From Thermoplasmata archaeon (GTDB lineage Archaea; Thermoplasmatota; Thermoplasmata; Lutacidiplasmatales; UBA184): a stretch of 48,338 nucleotides of DNA. The notes beneath the pieces are model-generated. The model was not told the origin of the DNA and ran no database searches. It was given only the letters and a program-made list of their open reading frames with translations. The stretch lies in NCBI GenBank assembly GCA_030041075.1, contig JASHOP010000031.1, forward strand, positions 1 to 48,338, read 5' to 3'. A program made the translations under genes and the position numbers. Shown here piece after piece: positions 1-8,972 of the stretch; within the stretch, counting starts at the first letter, position 1; each line of letters opens with the position of its first letter.

Positions 1-366
1 GATCAGCAAGCGGCGGACCCACGAGGGGTCGTGACGGACTCCGAACTCGCGCTCGATGACCTTCGCGATGCGGGGGAGGGTCCAGACCTGACCTCGAAAG
101 CCGTAGGCTTCGGGTCCTCGGGAAAGACAGAACACGAGCCGCATCAACTGGCGTTGGGAGAGGCGGGGAGGGCGTCCGGGGATCCGTTTGGGGACCAGCG
201 CCTCCTCGCCCCCCTGACGATAGGCGACCTGCCACTTCCAGAGGGCGTACCGGCTGACCCGGAACGCTCGGGCGACCTTCGCGACCGGAGTGCCCTGACG
301 GAGGAGGCGGAGCGCGGCGCGCTTGACGTCGGCGGAGGCGGTGCGGTGCCCCCGGGTTCGGCCCAC
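1..366 (-). pseudogene. IS630-type transposase, N-terminal part (cut by window edge)
   Basis: Reading the minus strand from a GTG at 366 to base 1 gives an uninterrupted frame of 122 residues that continues out of the window. It shows the N-terminal DNA-binding part of IS630-family transposases: a helix-turn-helix (RAALRLLRQGTPVAKVARAF, then VSRYALWKW), the linker PGRPPRLS, and a second winged-helix segment containing RGPEAYGF, WTLPRIAKVIEREFGV and PSWVRRLL. No ATG opens the frame; a TAG lies 18 codons-worth of bases upstream at 385-387. The catalytic DDE domain would lie outside the window, so I cannot tell whether the gene is intact. It marks the left part of the window as mobile or recently acquired DNA. 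The family assignment rests on recognisable motifs; intactness is unknown. Confidence 0.75.
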
Positions 367-384
367 AAAGGGTCGTGGTCGAGG

Positions 385-555
385 CTAGTTAAGTAGATTT
401 CCTTCGACCAGTGTCATTAGCGCCCAGAGAAGAGGGAAGATGACAATCCCAATCAACCATCGCCGCTTCGTCCGCTTGGGACTGTCGGACTCCCGGTTTA
501 CCGCGCGAACGTCGAATGTCCCCAGAACCGGGGGACCTTGCGTTGCGATCATCAT
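385..555 (-). CDS. small single-helix membrane protein (56 aa)
   Basis: A short minus-strand frame starts at ATG-ATG (555) and ends at TAG (385). It has a polar N-terminal half with a basic stretch (SPKRTKRRW), then one hydrophobic helix (LIGIVIFPLLWALMTLV) and a short tail (EGNLLN). The positive cluster before the helix suggests the N-terminus stays in the cytoplasm. Its start overlaps the stop of another short frame (552-665) in an ATGA arrangement, which suggests translational coupling. I do not recognise a family. It could be a real small membrane protein or the end of a decayed gene. Confidence 0.4.
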   Translation of the reverse strand: MMIATQGPPVLGTFDVRAVNRESDSPKRTKRRWLIGIVIFPLLWALMTLVEGNLLN

Positions 556-665
556 GCCACCGTGAGAGCGAAGTCTGCGGCTGCCGCGACCAGTCCAATC
601 CCCGCCAAGCCAACCGAAATCGTAGCATAAGTCCTACATCGAGCGCCTCCGCTCGTGAGCGACAC
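552..665 (-). CDS. possible 37-residue hydrophobic peptide
   Basis: This minus-strand frame, from a GTG at 665, ends with a hydrophobic run (ATISVGLAGIGLVAAAADF) and stops at 552-554, overlapping the ATG of the 56-residue gene downstream. The frame stays open further upstream, but the upstream residues look random, so the start is a guess. The coupled overlap and the membrane-like composition are the only support. Confidence 0.22.
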   Translation of the reverse strand: MSLTSGGARCRTYATISVGLAGIGLVAAAADFALTVA

Positions 666-1027
666 TACAGGTTGCTCGGGCCTCCGTGTTCGCCCGAAGC
701 TAGGCGCGCGCCACCTCGAGCTGGCGAGGCTGGTCGTCGAGGATGGTGCGGATAGCAACGTGTCCCCGAACCCCGGCACCTCAGAGCTTGTACACGTTGT
801 CGGTGCTCCATCACTTGACGACGGTGAACGTTCAGAGCGTGGGCTAATGGCTACGGGTGCGACGGAAGGCTGGCGCCCGCACTCCCATTGTGCCGATGGA
901 ATCACGAATGACGGGCACGTCACGCGCCGGAACGACGGAGGACTGACCCCCATGTTTTGTGAACCTGTGGCCAAATCTTCGGCGCCGAAACCGGCCCATC
1001 TACCGGTGCCGGTGAAGGAGGACGTCG
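666..1027. other. no recognisable gene
   Basis: About 360 bases between the small membrane frames and the transposase remnant. Frames are open on both strands, but their translations are low-complexity and unlike any family I recognise. There are no tRNA-like arms and no repeats that I can see. This is probably decayed mobile DNA. Confidence 0.4.
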
Positions 1028-1396
1028 GTGGCGATGCAGAAGGAGGAGTTGGCGCACGCCCATTTCGACAAGGACGAGGTCGAGAAGGTCTGGCGGGTGG
1101 GAAAGGGTGCCCTCGGCCTGGTGGTAATCAAGCACTACAAGCGGGACCGGGTCGTCCCGTATCTGCTGGTCTGTTGCATGGCGTATCTGTTGTGGGTGGC
1201 AGTACGTCGACGACTGAGGGACGCTCGGATCCCGCTGAGCCCCGAGAAAACGATGATGCGCTTACGTCGGGTCGAGGTAGTGCGCTTCCGAGTGGGGGAG
1301 CGGGAGACCGACGGCGTTCCCCGCCCCGTCTCCCACGAGCCCCGGATGCACAAGGAGTTCGGATTGGCCCGGCTCCTTCCTGTTGCCCTTGATTGA
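1028..1396 (+). pseudogene. transposase C-terminal remnant (IS4/IS1634-like)
   Basis: The frame from GTG 1028 matches the C-terminal end of DDE transposases of the IS4/IS1634 group: a segment with VEKVWRVGKGAL, then LVVIKHYKRDRVVPYLLVCC, a hydrophobic stretch (MAYLLWVAV), and RRRLRDARIPLSPEKTMMRL followed by RRVEVVRF. In intact relatives this corresponds to the region after the catalytic glutamate, where the chain reads roughly 'RPIYHW..DRV.AH...CFLAYLLE'. An in-frame TGA lies just upstream (1013-1015), and no upstream frame supplies the catalytic domain, so this is a fragment. The last part of the frame (after about residue 90) looks non-homologous. Confidence 0.6.
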
Positions 1397-1421
1397 AACG
1401 GGATCCAGGTCAGAGACCCCT

Positions 1422-2063
1422 CTACGAGTCCTGCCGAATTGTCCTCAATCCCCTGAGGCGGTCTGAGATCGAAAGTTTGTGAGCTAAGAGTGTAGACGTG
1501 GGAAATACGGTGAACAGGGACCAGGGATGCCATGTCCAGGCTTGAATGCCGTGCTCTCGTGCCGCTCGGAGCAAGGCGTCACGAGCCATCTTCGTGGGCC
1601 AACCCACGAACGCGCGTGGGGCGTTGAGTACACCGGCGTCGCCGTTGCTCTGAAGCGACTCGAGTGACGGACCACGGTTCCACAGAATCAACCGGAACCC
1701 AGGGTCGTCCCAACGCAGAACTTGGCGATGGCCAACAATGGTCGTCAGAGTGATTCCTGCGTCATCGATACCGATGGTCGAAACCGCCTTCTTTCTTCCC
1801 ACACTGAACAAGGCAAGACTGAGGATCCCCGCCATCCACCCCGCGACAAAGACCGCGGCTTCCGTTATATCGATCGGGGGAGGGTAGCCGACCGAAAAGT
1901 AGACGATGAGAAACCCCGCCGCTGCCATACCGTACGATATGGCAGCAAAGATTGGAAGCATCCGTCTCCAATGCGCTTGCTTCCAGCCAGCCGTTTCCTG
2001 ATTTTCGAATTGCATCTCGCTGAAGCGGGTCTCTCGAGTAGGGACCGTAGCGGAGTCTATCAT
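1422..2063 (-). CDS. two-helix membrane protein, paralogue 1
   Basis: A 213-residue protein. After a polar N-terminus there are two membrane helices (about residues 38-57, IFAAISYGMAAAGFLIVYF, and 67-87, AVFVAGWMAGILSLALFSV) and then a soluble C-terminal domain of about 120 residues. That domain contains a tryptophan-aspartate element (VLRWDDPGF) and ends with a helix and short strand (KMARDALLRAAREHGIQAW). The layout, and the pattern 'strand with W-D-D/W-S-D ... helix ending in A.E.GI/GL', repeat in the genes at 2721-3431 and 3928-4530, so the three are diverged paralogues. The C-terminal domain resembles PH-like membrane-anchored domains, but that is inference. An ATG at 2015 is an alternative start that lines up better with the paralogues. 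Function unknown. Confidence 0.75.
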   Translation of the reverse strand: MIDSATVPTRETRFSEMQFENQETAGWKQAHWRRMLPIFAAISYGMAAAGFLIVYFSVGYPPPIDITEAAVFVAGWMAGILSLALFSVGRKKAVSTIGIDDAGITLTTIVGHRQVLRWDDPGFRLILWNRGPSLESLQSNGDAGVLNAPRAFVGWPTKMARDALLRAAREHGIQAWTWHPWSLFTVFPTSTLLAHKLSISDRLRGLRTIRQDS

Positions 2064-2197
2064 CGACCTTGGTCACGCGCCCCAAGCAATGCGCACTTCT
2101 TTGAATCCAACTGTCGATCCACATCGCGTCGCGATGTGGCTCGCCCACTTCGAGTCGCCGTATCCGGTCCACCGGAAGCACCGTACACGGGCCCCAT

Positions 2198-2359
2198 TCA
2201 GACTCGTATGAGCTCACGTTTGTGGGCGGACTGGCGGACCTCCTCCTCGATCTTCTCGAGCCGCTTAAGCTTGCGGATCCGCTCGCGGCGCTGCTCGCGG
2301 TCGAGCGGGCCGGAATAGTCGACCGTCCCGAGGAGCAGGACGATATCGGGTGTGCGCAA
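2198..2359 (-). CDS. possible small charged protein or gene fragment (53 aa)
   Basis: A minus-strand frame opens at TTG (2359) and ends with TGA at 2198. It begins with a strand-like segment (TPDIVLLLGTVDYSG) and continues as one long charged helix (DREQRRERIRKLKRLEKIEE followed by EVRQSAHKREL), probably a coiled coil. Composition and codon choice look like protein, unlike the antisense frames here. The frame could be a small protein or the tail of a broken gene whose earlier part is at 2430-2621. I do not recognise the family. Confidence 0.3.
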   Translation of the reverse strand: MRTPDIVLLLGTVDYSGPLDREQRRERIRKLKRLEKIEEEVRQSAHKRELIRV

Positions 2360-2429
2360 GGCGCCCCTCGGGCACGGTGGTATGGTTCCCCGGATTTACA
2401 ATTTGGGTACGTAACGCCGCGAGGGAAGG

Positions 2430-2621
2430 TCACTCGGTCAGTGGCCAATATCGTGAGATGTTACGTCCCTTCTTGGAGATGACGATCTGGTCCCGCTTGT
2501 CGTCCGGGGTCAAACGCACGGGCGAGAGAACGGCGGCCACGGACTCCTCGCCCCGCAGGAGCGAGAGAGGCTGGATTTCCAACTTACGCTCGATCCGGGG
2601 GCGGGCCGACGGCTCGGCAGG
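2430..2621 (-). pseudogene. possible gene fragment of unknown family
   Basis: The minus-strand frame between stops at 2622-2624 and 2430-2432 has no ATG; a TTG at 2582 is the only usual start. The 63 codons read like protein: IERKLEIQPLSLLRGEESV, then AAVLSPVRLTPDDKRDQIVI and SKKGRNISRYWP. Codon choice fits coding DNA. The lack of a start codon and the nearby fragment at 2198-2359 suggest one decayed gene. No family recognised. Confidence 0.28.
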
Positions 2622-2720
2622 CTACTGACAAGGCTGAACACGTACTTGGTGGAGAAGAAACGGCAGGTCACACCGTCAGCTATGAGAGAGCTTGAACACG
2701 TACGACAGCCCTATCCGCAA

Positions 2721-3431
2721 CTATCGGGCAGCGGAGCTGTTGCCCCGTATAGAGCAGACGAGGGGGGAACTCAATCCCATGAACGGCCGGCGCTTAGCTC
2801 TCCCGCGAGTCACGACCAAGCCCCGGCTCTCGGCCTGAGCCATCAGGGCGCGGTATGCATCAGCAGTTAGAGCGGAGTGAGCTTTTCGGATCACGATGAA
2901 ATAAGGGGTGCTAGTCACCAGAAGAGACCCGTTCACCTGGCTGAAGTCGTGCAACTCAAAGGAAAGGTGGGAGTCCGTCCAATCGAACCGCTCCCGGCGC
3001 CCGTCCGGATAGCTGAGCACGAAATCAGAGTCGTTCGATAGGATCGAAGATGCGCCCGGTCGCAGTAACCGCCACGACGACAGAACTGTGGCAAGAATCG
3101 CGGCGGCAAATCCAAGATAACCAATCAAAGCCACAAGGGCGAGCTGAACGTTCGGTGAGGATCCCTGCCCGAGGGAGCGCTCGAAGACTAGGTAGAACAA
3201 CGGTACCAGTGCAACAATGAACGCCACGACAAGTGACCCTCCCATCTTGCGACGCCGCTTGATCCGGTTCAACTCGGCGTTGACGACTCGGATATCGAAT
3301 TCCATCTGCTTCGACTTGACTCCACCTAGTTCTCGGCCGCGACGAAATCGGCGCGCTCGGCGGCGAGATCCAGGCGGGAAATTCAGGGAGACGAGCACAT
3401 ATGACTTGATCGCGGCACTCTCCGGATCCAT
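2721..3431 (-). CDS. two-helix membrane protein, paralogue 2
   Basis: The conserved part begins at MEFDIRVVNAELNRIKRR (ATG 3305), which aligns with KFDLRTLAMQLDRVKGK in the neighbour at 3928-4530. Two membrane helices follow (LVVAFIVALVPLFYLVF and LALVALIGYLGFAAAILATV), then a soluble domain with FDWTDSHLSFELHDFS and a final helix (LTADAYRALMAQAESRGLVV). The matching pieces in the neighbour are VDWSDPHVTLELFDFSG and LTHEAYHIVYAQAEARGL, so paralogy is clear. ATGs at 3431 and 3305 are both possible starts; the 42 residues between them are rich in Arg and unlike the relatives, so 3305 may be correct. Function unknown; probably an integral membrane protein with a cytoplasmic or exoplasmic sensor-like domain. 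Confidence 0.75.
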   Translation of the reverse strand: MDPESAAIKSYVLVSLNFPPGSRRRARRFRRGRELGGVKSKQMEFDIRVVNAELNRIKRRRKMGGSLVVAFIVALVPLFYLVFERSLGQGSSPNVQLALVALIGYLGFAAAILATVLSSWRLLRPGASSILSNDSDFVLSYPDGRRERFDWTDSHLSFELHDFSQVNGSLLVTSTPYFIVIRKAHSALTADAYRALMAQAESRGLVVTRGRAKRRPFMGLSSPLVCSIRGNSSAAR

Positions 3432-3463
3432 GAACTGTTCCGTGGCCGCCCAGGGGCTGAACA

Positions 3464-3927
3464 AGTAAGAGTCTGGATGAGATACTGGTTGCCTCGCTCG
3501 TCAGGCAGCACCTCCGATAACTACAGGAAGAGGAGTGGGCGTCATGGGATTCTCTAATGGCAGGACCAAGGCGGTGAGCTGAGACGAATACCGAGACTCT
3601 CCTCTCAAAGTCCGCTGCCGAGGCGATCGAGCGGCTCGATCGAATCGCTCGATGTAGATTCACCGCGCGTGCTGGCTCCCGACTCTATCGGTCAGACGGG
3701 ACGCGCCAAGCCTCATATCGACATGCCCACACTGTGGACAGAGAACTCACCACCTCGGTGCCAGTGGGGATCTCGGGCACACAGTATCCGACCCTGCAAC
3801 TCGCGGCGAACGACCTCTACGGTTCTCTGTATCGGAAGTGGTGCCACTCGGTCATCCGGAAGCTCGAGCGGCTCGAAGGGCTGGAGACCCATTGTCTCGC
3901 CAAAGTAGGGAGGGCCACGCTCAATCG
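3464..3927. other. gap with a possible zinc-ribbon remnant
   Basis: This 460-base interval between paralogues 2 and 3 has no complete gene. Its one notable feature is a broken zinc-ribbon-like stretch (listed separately at 3660-3815). A further short minus-strand frame (about 3505-3659) ends in TPTPLPVVIGGAA but has no start codon. Confidence 0.35.
3660..3815 (-). pseudogene. possible frameshifted zinc-ribbon fragment
   Basis: On the minus strand one frame reads SCRVGYCVPEIPTGTEVV, and the overlapping next frame reads VLCPQCGHVDMRLGAS to a TGA at 3660-3662. Joined by a single frameshift near 3746, they resemble a zinc ribbon with paired cysteines such as occurs in small archaeal proteins elsewhere in this window. 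No start codon is visible. Weak evidence. Confidence 0.2.
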
Positions 3928-4530
3928 TCAGACCGTGTCGGCCCGAACGTAGTGGACCACCGGGACCACGCCCCGGGGATACCACATGTTGGGGGAGGGC
4001 GCGGACCGCCGAATGAGCCCCCGCGCTTCCGCTTGGGCATACACGATGTGGTACGCCTCGTGCGTCAGCGCCGAATCGACCCCCTTCACAGTCACTCCGA
4101 ACGGGCTGTCGACGGGGGGAGAGGGGGGAAGACTTCCACTGAAGTCGAAGAGCTCCAGGGTGACGTGCGGGTCCGACCAATCGACCCGGACCGTTCTGTC
4201 CCTAGGGAACATCAGCTCGAATCCGTGGTTACTCACCGTGATGGAAATCGCCGAAGGAGAGGTTTTTCCTAGGCCCTGTATCACTTGGAGGGCGATGTAT
4301 CCACAAAGTCCGGACACTCCGACCGTTACTCCTAGCTCGAGACCACCGATCGTTCCTGTAATGGTCCGGAAAATGGTGACCGGCACAAACAAGAGGATGA
4401 GAAAAACGACCAACCCTATCGCTAGCCAGTAGATCGCTCGGAGCTTCCCCTTTACCCGGTCGAGTTGCATGGCGAGTGTGCGGAGATCGAACTTGAGATC
4501 GGCGGGAGGGAGGGGTGCGTTCAAATCCAC
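3928..4530 (-). CDS. two-helix membrane protein, paralogue 3
   Basis: A 200-residue protein. After KFDLRTLAMQLDRVKGKL come two membrane helices (about residues 33-55, AIYWLAIGLVVFLILLFVPV, and 65-85, LELGVTVGVSGLCGYIALQV), then a soluble domain with VRVDWSDPHVTLELFDFSG and the terminal helix LTHEAYHIVYAQAEARGLI. Its ATG lies 10 bases inside the end of the giant propeller gene (stop at 4521), so the two are probably translated from one message and may work together at the membrane. It is the best preserved of the three paralogues. Function unknown; association with the surface protein is inferred from the overlap. Confidence 0.82.
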   Translation of the reverse strand: MDLNAPLPPADLKFDLRTLAMQLDRVKGKLRAIYWLAIGLVVFLILLFVPVTIFRTITGTIGGLELGVTVGVSGLCGYIALQVIQGLGKTSPSAISITVSNHGFELMFPRDRTVRVDWSDPHVTLELFDFSGSLPPSPPVDSPFGVTVKGVDSALTHEAYHIVYAQAEARGLIRRSAPSPNMWYPRGVVPVVHYVRADTV

Positions 4531-7500
4531 CCCTCCACGAGTGCCAGGTCCGCTCCTGCGGCGCCGGCGCCAATGACCGCCAGAATCGATGTGACTTCTC
4601 CAAACAGGTCGAGTCCTGGTACCGTTCTGGAGGTCTTGGACGCATTAATCGCAATCGCCAAGCCGACTAGACTGAAGAAGAGCGCGGCGAGCACGATAGG
4701 GGCGAAGTGGGAGGCCCACGCGATGATGCTGACCACAAAGACGACTAGGTCGATCATAAGCGAGTCCACAAGCGCGTTGGCCACATCTACTGTGAGTCCC
4801 AAGCTTACTGCCTTGGCCATGACGAAGAAGAGATCCGTTAATGACACGTCGATGGCAGTTGATTCCGCGAGAGCCTCGAACACCACCGAGGGGATCGAAT
4901 TTATCGGGAGTCCGTCTTGGAGATCAGTCACGCCTTCCGCACTCAACTGCGATATTCCGGAGGAGAACCCGGGAACGAGGTAACTGGCGAGTGTGCCGAT
5001 CAGCCCCATCAGAAGAGGTACGAAGAAATTCGCCCCCAGTTCGAAGGGTGCCAAGAGCGCTAATGCAGCGGTGACCGCAACTCCAAATGCAACGCTGATG
5101 GTGGCGATCGGCGTAAACGCCGAAGCCCACGCTTCCGCATGCGCGGTAGTCACGCTCCCCCCTCCACTCACGTCGGCGACAGTCGCGTTGGTCGCCGCCC
5201 CCAGGGCGCTATCGAAGCTCTTCGCGGCACTCACAATTGGGTCAACCACGACCGCCAAAGCGCGTTCGACCAGGTCCGTCAGGAACGTGAGCAGCGCCTG
5301 CAGCGCCTTCTCCAGCGCTTCGCCTACAGTCTTGAGCGCCGTCGTCGTCCTTGAGACGACCTGGGCGCCGAGATGAGCCAGGCCCGCGCCGACGTAGTCG
5401 ATGAAGTCGAGCGCGGCGCTCGCCACGCTCCAGGAAACGCCGACCAGGGTGGCGACGCCCTTCACGATCACGCTGCCGATCCCGCTGACCGTGTTCCAGG
5501 TCGCGGACCACCAGTTGGTGGGAGGTGACGGCGGGGTCGCCTGGCTGACCGGCAGACCGAACACGCCACCGCTCGGGTACGTCGCGTTGGCGAGAGCCGT
5601 CATGACGGCGGAGACGAGCCCGAGGCTCGCCAGCTCACTCGTCATGAGCACGAACGATCCGTTCACTCCACCGGTCGTGTTGTCGAGCAACGAGGCGAGG
5701 ATCAGGTTCGCGTCCGACCAGGAACTGAGGTTCAGGGTCACAACCGCCTGGATGGCGGCCCCCGCCGTCGAGGCGTTCTCGAATCCCGGGTCCGTGGGAA
5801 GACCCCCCCGATTCGACGCGGTCGCGTTGGGTGCGGCGTCGACGGAGACGACAGGTAGGGTGGCTGCGGGAGTGCCCTTCTCCGACTCACAGATGTCCGT
5901 GGTGCCGGAGGCGGCTACGGACCGGTTCTGCCAGTAGCATGCCAAGGATTCCAGCGGGTCCGTAGCCCCGAACGTCGGCAGACTGGTCTCGTTGGGCGAC
6001 AGCAGAGGCGGGGCGGTTGCGCCGGAGTATCCGAGATACGACCCGACCAGAGCTTGACCGAAGTCCGAGGAGAGGAAGGCGCTCCGGGGCATGAGCAGAT
6101 TCGTGAGGCCCGGATCGAACGTCACGGTGTAGCTGGCATTCGGCGCGTCCGGGTAGGGGATCGGCGAGGTTGGGTCCTGGCTGCCCCATGGCGAACCCGA
6201 GGCACCGTCCGCGACCACGATGTTCACGAAGGACTGTTCCCCGGTGTATTGCCGTATCCCGATGGGACCGGGGCCGAGCGTGCTGTTCGTGTCCGGTACC
6301 CAGACGTAGGTCGGGGACTTCTCTCCTACGTTGACCTCCGAGACACCGAGGGTGATCAGAGTCGAGGCGCTCCCGGCTTGCTGACATTGACCGTTCCCGT
6401 TTCCCCAGTACATGTTCGTCACGCCCACACCTCCCAGCGTGTAGAGCACCGGAGGCGGATCGAGCATGTCGATCGAGAGGTTGACCTCGTCGTGACAACC
6501 GTTCACCGGCAGGGACTCGGTGTCCGGCGCCGAGTTGGTGGAGATGTTCGCCACGAAGCCGATCGTGACCGGCTGGAACTGGAGCGTGTTGTTCACGGGC
6601 GTCGTCAGGACGTAGCCGATGTCCGCGAAGCTCCCGCAGCCGGAGGAGGGGTTGTTGGCCTGCGCGGTGTAGCCTTGGATCCCGGAGTGTCCGTCGTTGA
6701 GGGCGTCCGGCACCGAGAAATACCCCGCGATCGCGCCGCCTTCCGGTATGTTCCCGCAGCCCTTCGAGGTACCGTTCGGGTTGAGGACGAACCCGTTCCC
6801 GAAATCAAGCTCCAGCCCAGCGGAGTAGACCGGGTTGACCCGGGCACCGTCCGGGATTCCGTCGTTGGGCGTGGAAACGGCATAGGGGTTGGCCCCCCAG
6901 GAGAGCTTGCCCCACAGGGTCAGGGTCCGTTGGCCGTCGTACGTGGCAACGATGCCTCGCAGCCACTCGCCGTTCGAGGTGGCGGCGAGGGTCCCGGACA
7001 TATTGAGGAAGGTACTCAGCGCTTGCCGGGACCAGAGCACCCCGGCCGAGTAGCTCGAGTTACCGGCGCAGGATTGCAGGGTGCAGGAGATGTTCGAGAG
7101 ACCGGTACCGCCCGAGCCCGTCGCCAGGGGCGCATGCCCCCAGCTCGGGTCGTCGGGGACCGGGGCGCCCTCGAACGGGTCGTAGCTCGAGTTGGTCTCC
7201 CACCAGAGATGGAAGTCCTTGCTATCGGGGACCGCAGGATTCGTTGAGTTCGCCCCCAAGTCGAAGGTCAGGTTCCACAGATCGAGCATGTCGCTGTCGG
7301 CGGAGTCCAGCGTGTTCGGGTTGAGGCTGTACTCATCCTCCAGGTAGTCGTTGGCCAGCCCGTTCGTGGAGAAGAGCGTGGCATTCGCGGTGACCTTCTC
7401 GGCGCCTGATGCCAGGGGGACGGTCCAGCCTGCCCGCTTCTCGGCGTCGGTAAGGCCGTCCTTGCTCGTATCCTGATGATAGACGAACGAGTCGACCGAG

Positions 7501-8896
7501 GAGGATAGGTTGGTCTTGGTGTCGTTGATCGTGACCGAAAAATCATAGCGCTGACCCGATCCCAGGGCGAGAGAAAGGTTGACCGCGCCAGACCAACCGT
7601 TGCTCCCCGTCGTGGCGGGGGCCAGCGGGGTCAGGATCGTTTGGGTCGAGTTCCACACGATCACGAAGATCTCGCTCACCGGCCAGGGCCAGGCCAGCGG
7701 AGGATAGCTCCAGCCGATACTGATCCCACCGCCGGTCTGCGTGATCGAGTCGTAGCTCAAGTCCTGCTCCGAGGCGACCAGCGTCATGACCGGGATCAGG
7801 CTCACGTTGTCCGAGCCGGTATTCACGACATAGATCTGGCCGGTCGGCCCGTCGTAGACGGCGTCGTGGGGCGCCGAGCCCACGGCAATGGGCGTCTCCA
7901 GCGTCGTCCCGTTGAGCACCGCCACGGTCGATCCCCTCGCGATGGGTCCGTAGACGACACCGTTGACGGGGTTGTAGGCCGAGAACAGCGGCTCGGAACC
8001 TACGGTCACTGACGACAGAACCGACGTTCCCGAGACCACGCTGACGGTCGTTCCACCCGCGTTCGAAACGTAGACGTAGCCGTTCACGGGGTCGTAGAGC
8101 ACCGCGTTGGGCGTCGACCCTACGCTCAACGTCGCCAGGACCGTGGTCCCGGAGAGAACGCTGACGGTGTTGGAATACGAGTTCGTGACGTAGACGTAAC
8201 CGTTCCCGCTGTCGTATACGGCGTTGAGCGGTTCCGTTCCTACCGTTACGTCCTTGACGAGGGTCAGCCCGTTGATCACGCTGACGCCCCCGCTCCATTG
8301 CGGCACGTAGACGTAGCCGTTGGCCGGGTCGACGGTGACCGAGTGAGGGGCCGACGCGACCGTCACGGTGCCCTGGACCGTGTTCGTGGTGCCGTTGATC
8401 ACCGTGACCTGGGTCGTGCCGGAATCCGGGACGTAGATGTAGCCGTTGGCCGGGTCGTAGGCGGCCAGGAGCGGCTCGCTCCCGATCGACACGGTGGCGA
8501 CGACCTTGGTCCCGCTGATCACGCTCACGCTGTTGGACTTGTAGTTCGCCACGTAGACGTCGTGGTTCGCGCTGTCGTACGTCACCCACAGCGGTTCCGA
8601 GCCGACCGTGACCGAGGTCACGGAGGCGGTCCCCCCGGTCCCGTTCAAGACGCTGACCGTCGACCCGCCATAATTGGCGACGTAGACCCAACCGTTCTGG
8701 GAGTCGACGGCGGCAAACTCAGGACTGGAACCCACGTTCGTCGTCGTGAGCCGTCGGACGAGGATGCCGCCAGTACGAGAGAGGAACTCGGAGTCGCGGC
8801 TCCTCCGCCGGAGCCCCCCGTCTCCGAGGCCCGCGCGTCGGGAACGAGCGACGTAAGCAGCATCAATGCGACGCAGAAGATCGAGGTGGCTACCAC
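4521..8896 (-). CDS. giant surface protein: YVTN beta-propeller plus C-terminal membrane segments (frameshifted)
   Basis: About 1450 residues. From about 8750 to 7790 there are eight YVTN-type beta-propeller units, each with a strand like GYVYVTNSYSNTVSVLSG followed by VGSTPNAVLYD. Next comes a calcium-loop-like segment (DTSKDGLTDAEKRAGW, then DSADSDMLDLWNL), resembling EF-hand/thrombospondin type-3 motifs. A long Asn/Ser/Thr-rich extracellular part with many N-glycosylation sequons follows, then about five hydrophobic helices near the C-terminus. The signal peptide (ATSIFCVALMLLTSLVPDARA, preceded by GTG at 8896) is in a different frame from the propeller; the frames meet near 8740-8765, so the DNA has lost one base (or gained two) there. 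Without the shift the propeller frame opens at 8972 with an implausible N-terminus. It is likely exported, glycosylated and anchored, with adhesive or binding function inferred. Overlaps the downstream membrane-protein gene. Confidence 0.78.
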
Positions 8897-8972
8897 CCGC
8901 CCGCTCGTCCAGAAGCGAGCCCGTCGGGGCCAGGTCGACCGTGACCCGTAGCCACTGCGGAGTGGGCGGCAC

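Larger units (their letters stand above)
2064..2720. other. gap with two possible gene fragments
   Basis: This stretch separates two paralogous membrane-protein genes. On the minus strand it contains two short frames with coding-like character (2430-2621 and 2198-2359, listed separately). Nothing else stands out: no tRNA, no long repeat, and no extra copy of the two-helix family that I can see. Confidence 0.4.

Noticed and set aside
655-1392. A 245-codon frame on the plus strand in the island
   Set aside because: Translation is random-looking, and its second half overlaps the recognisable transposase remnant in another frame.
8930-8941. CGGGGCCAGG, matching the 3' end of tRNA-Leu(CAA), as an attachment repeat
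   Set aside because: Only about 10 bases match, it lies inside the propeller gene's signal-peptide region, and such short GC-rich matches are expected by chance.
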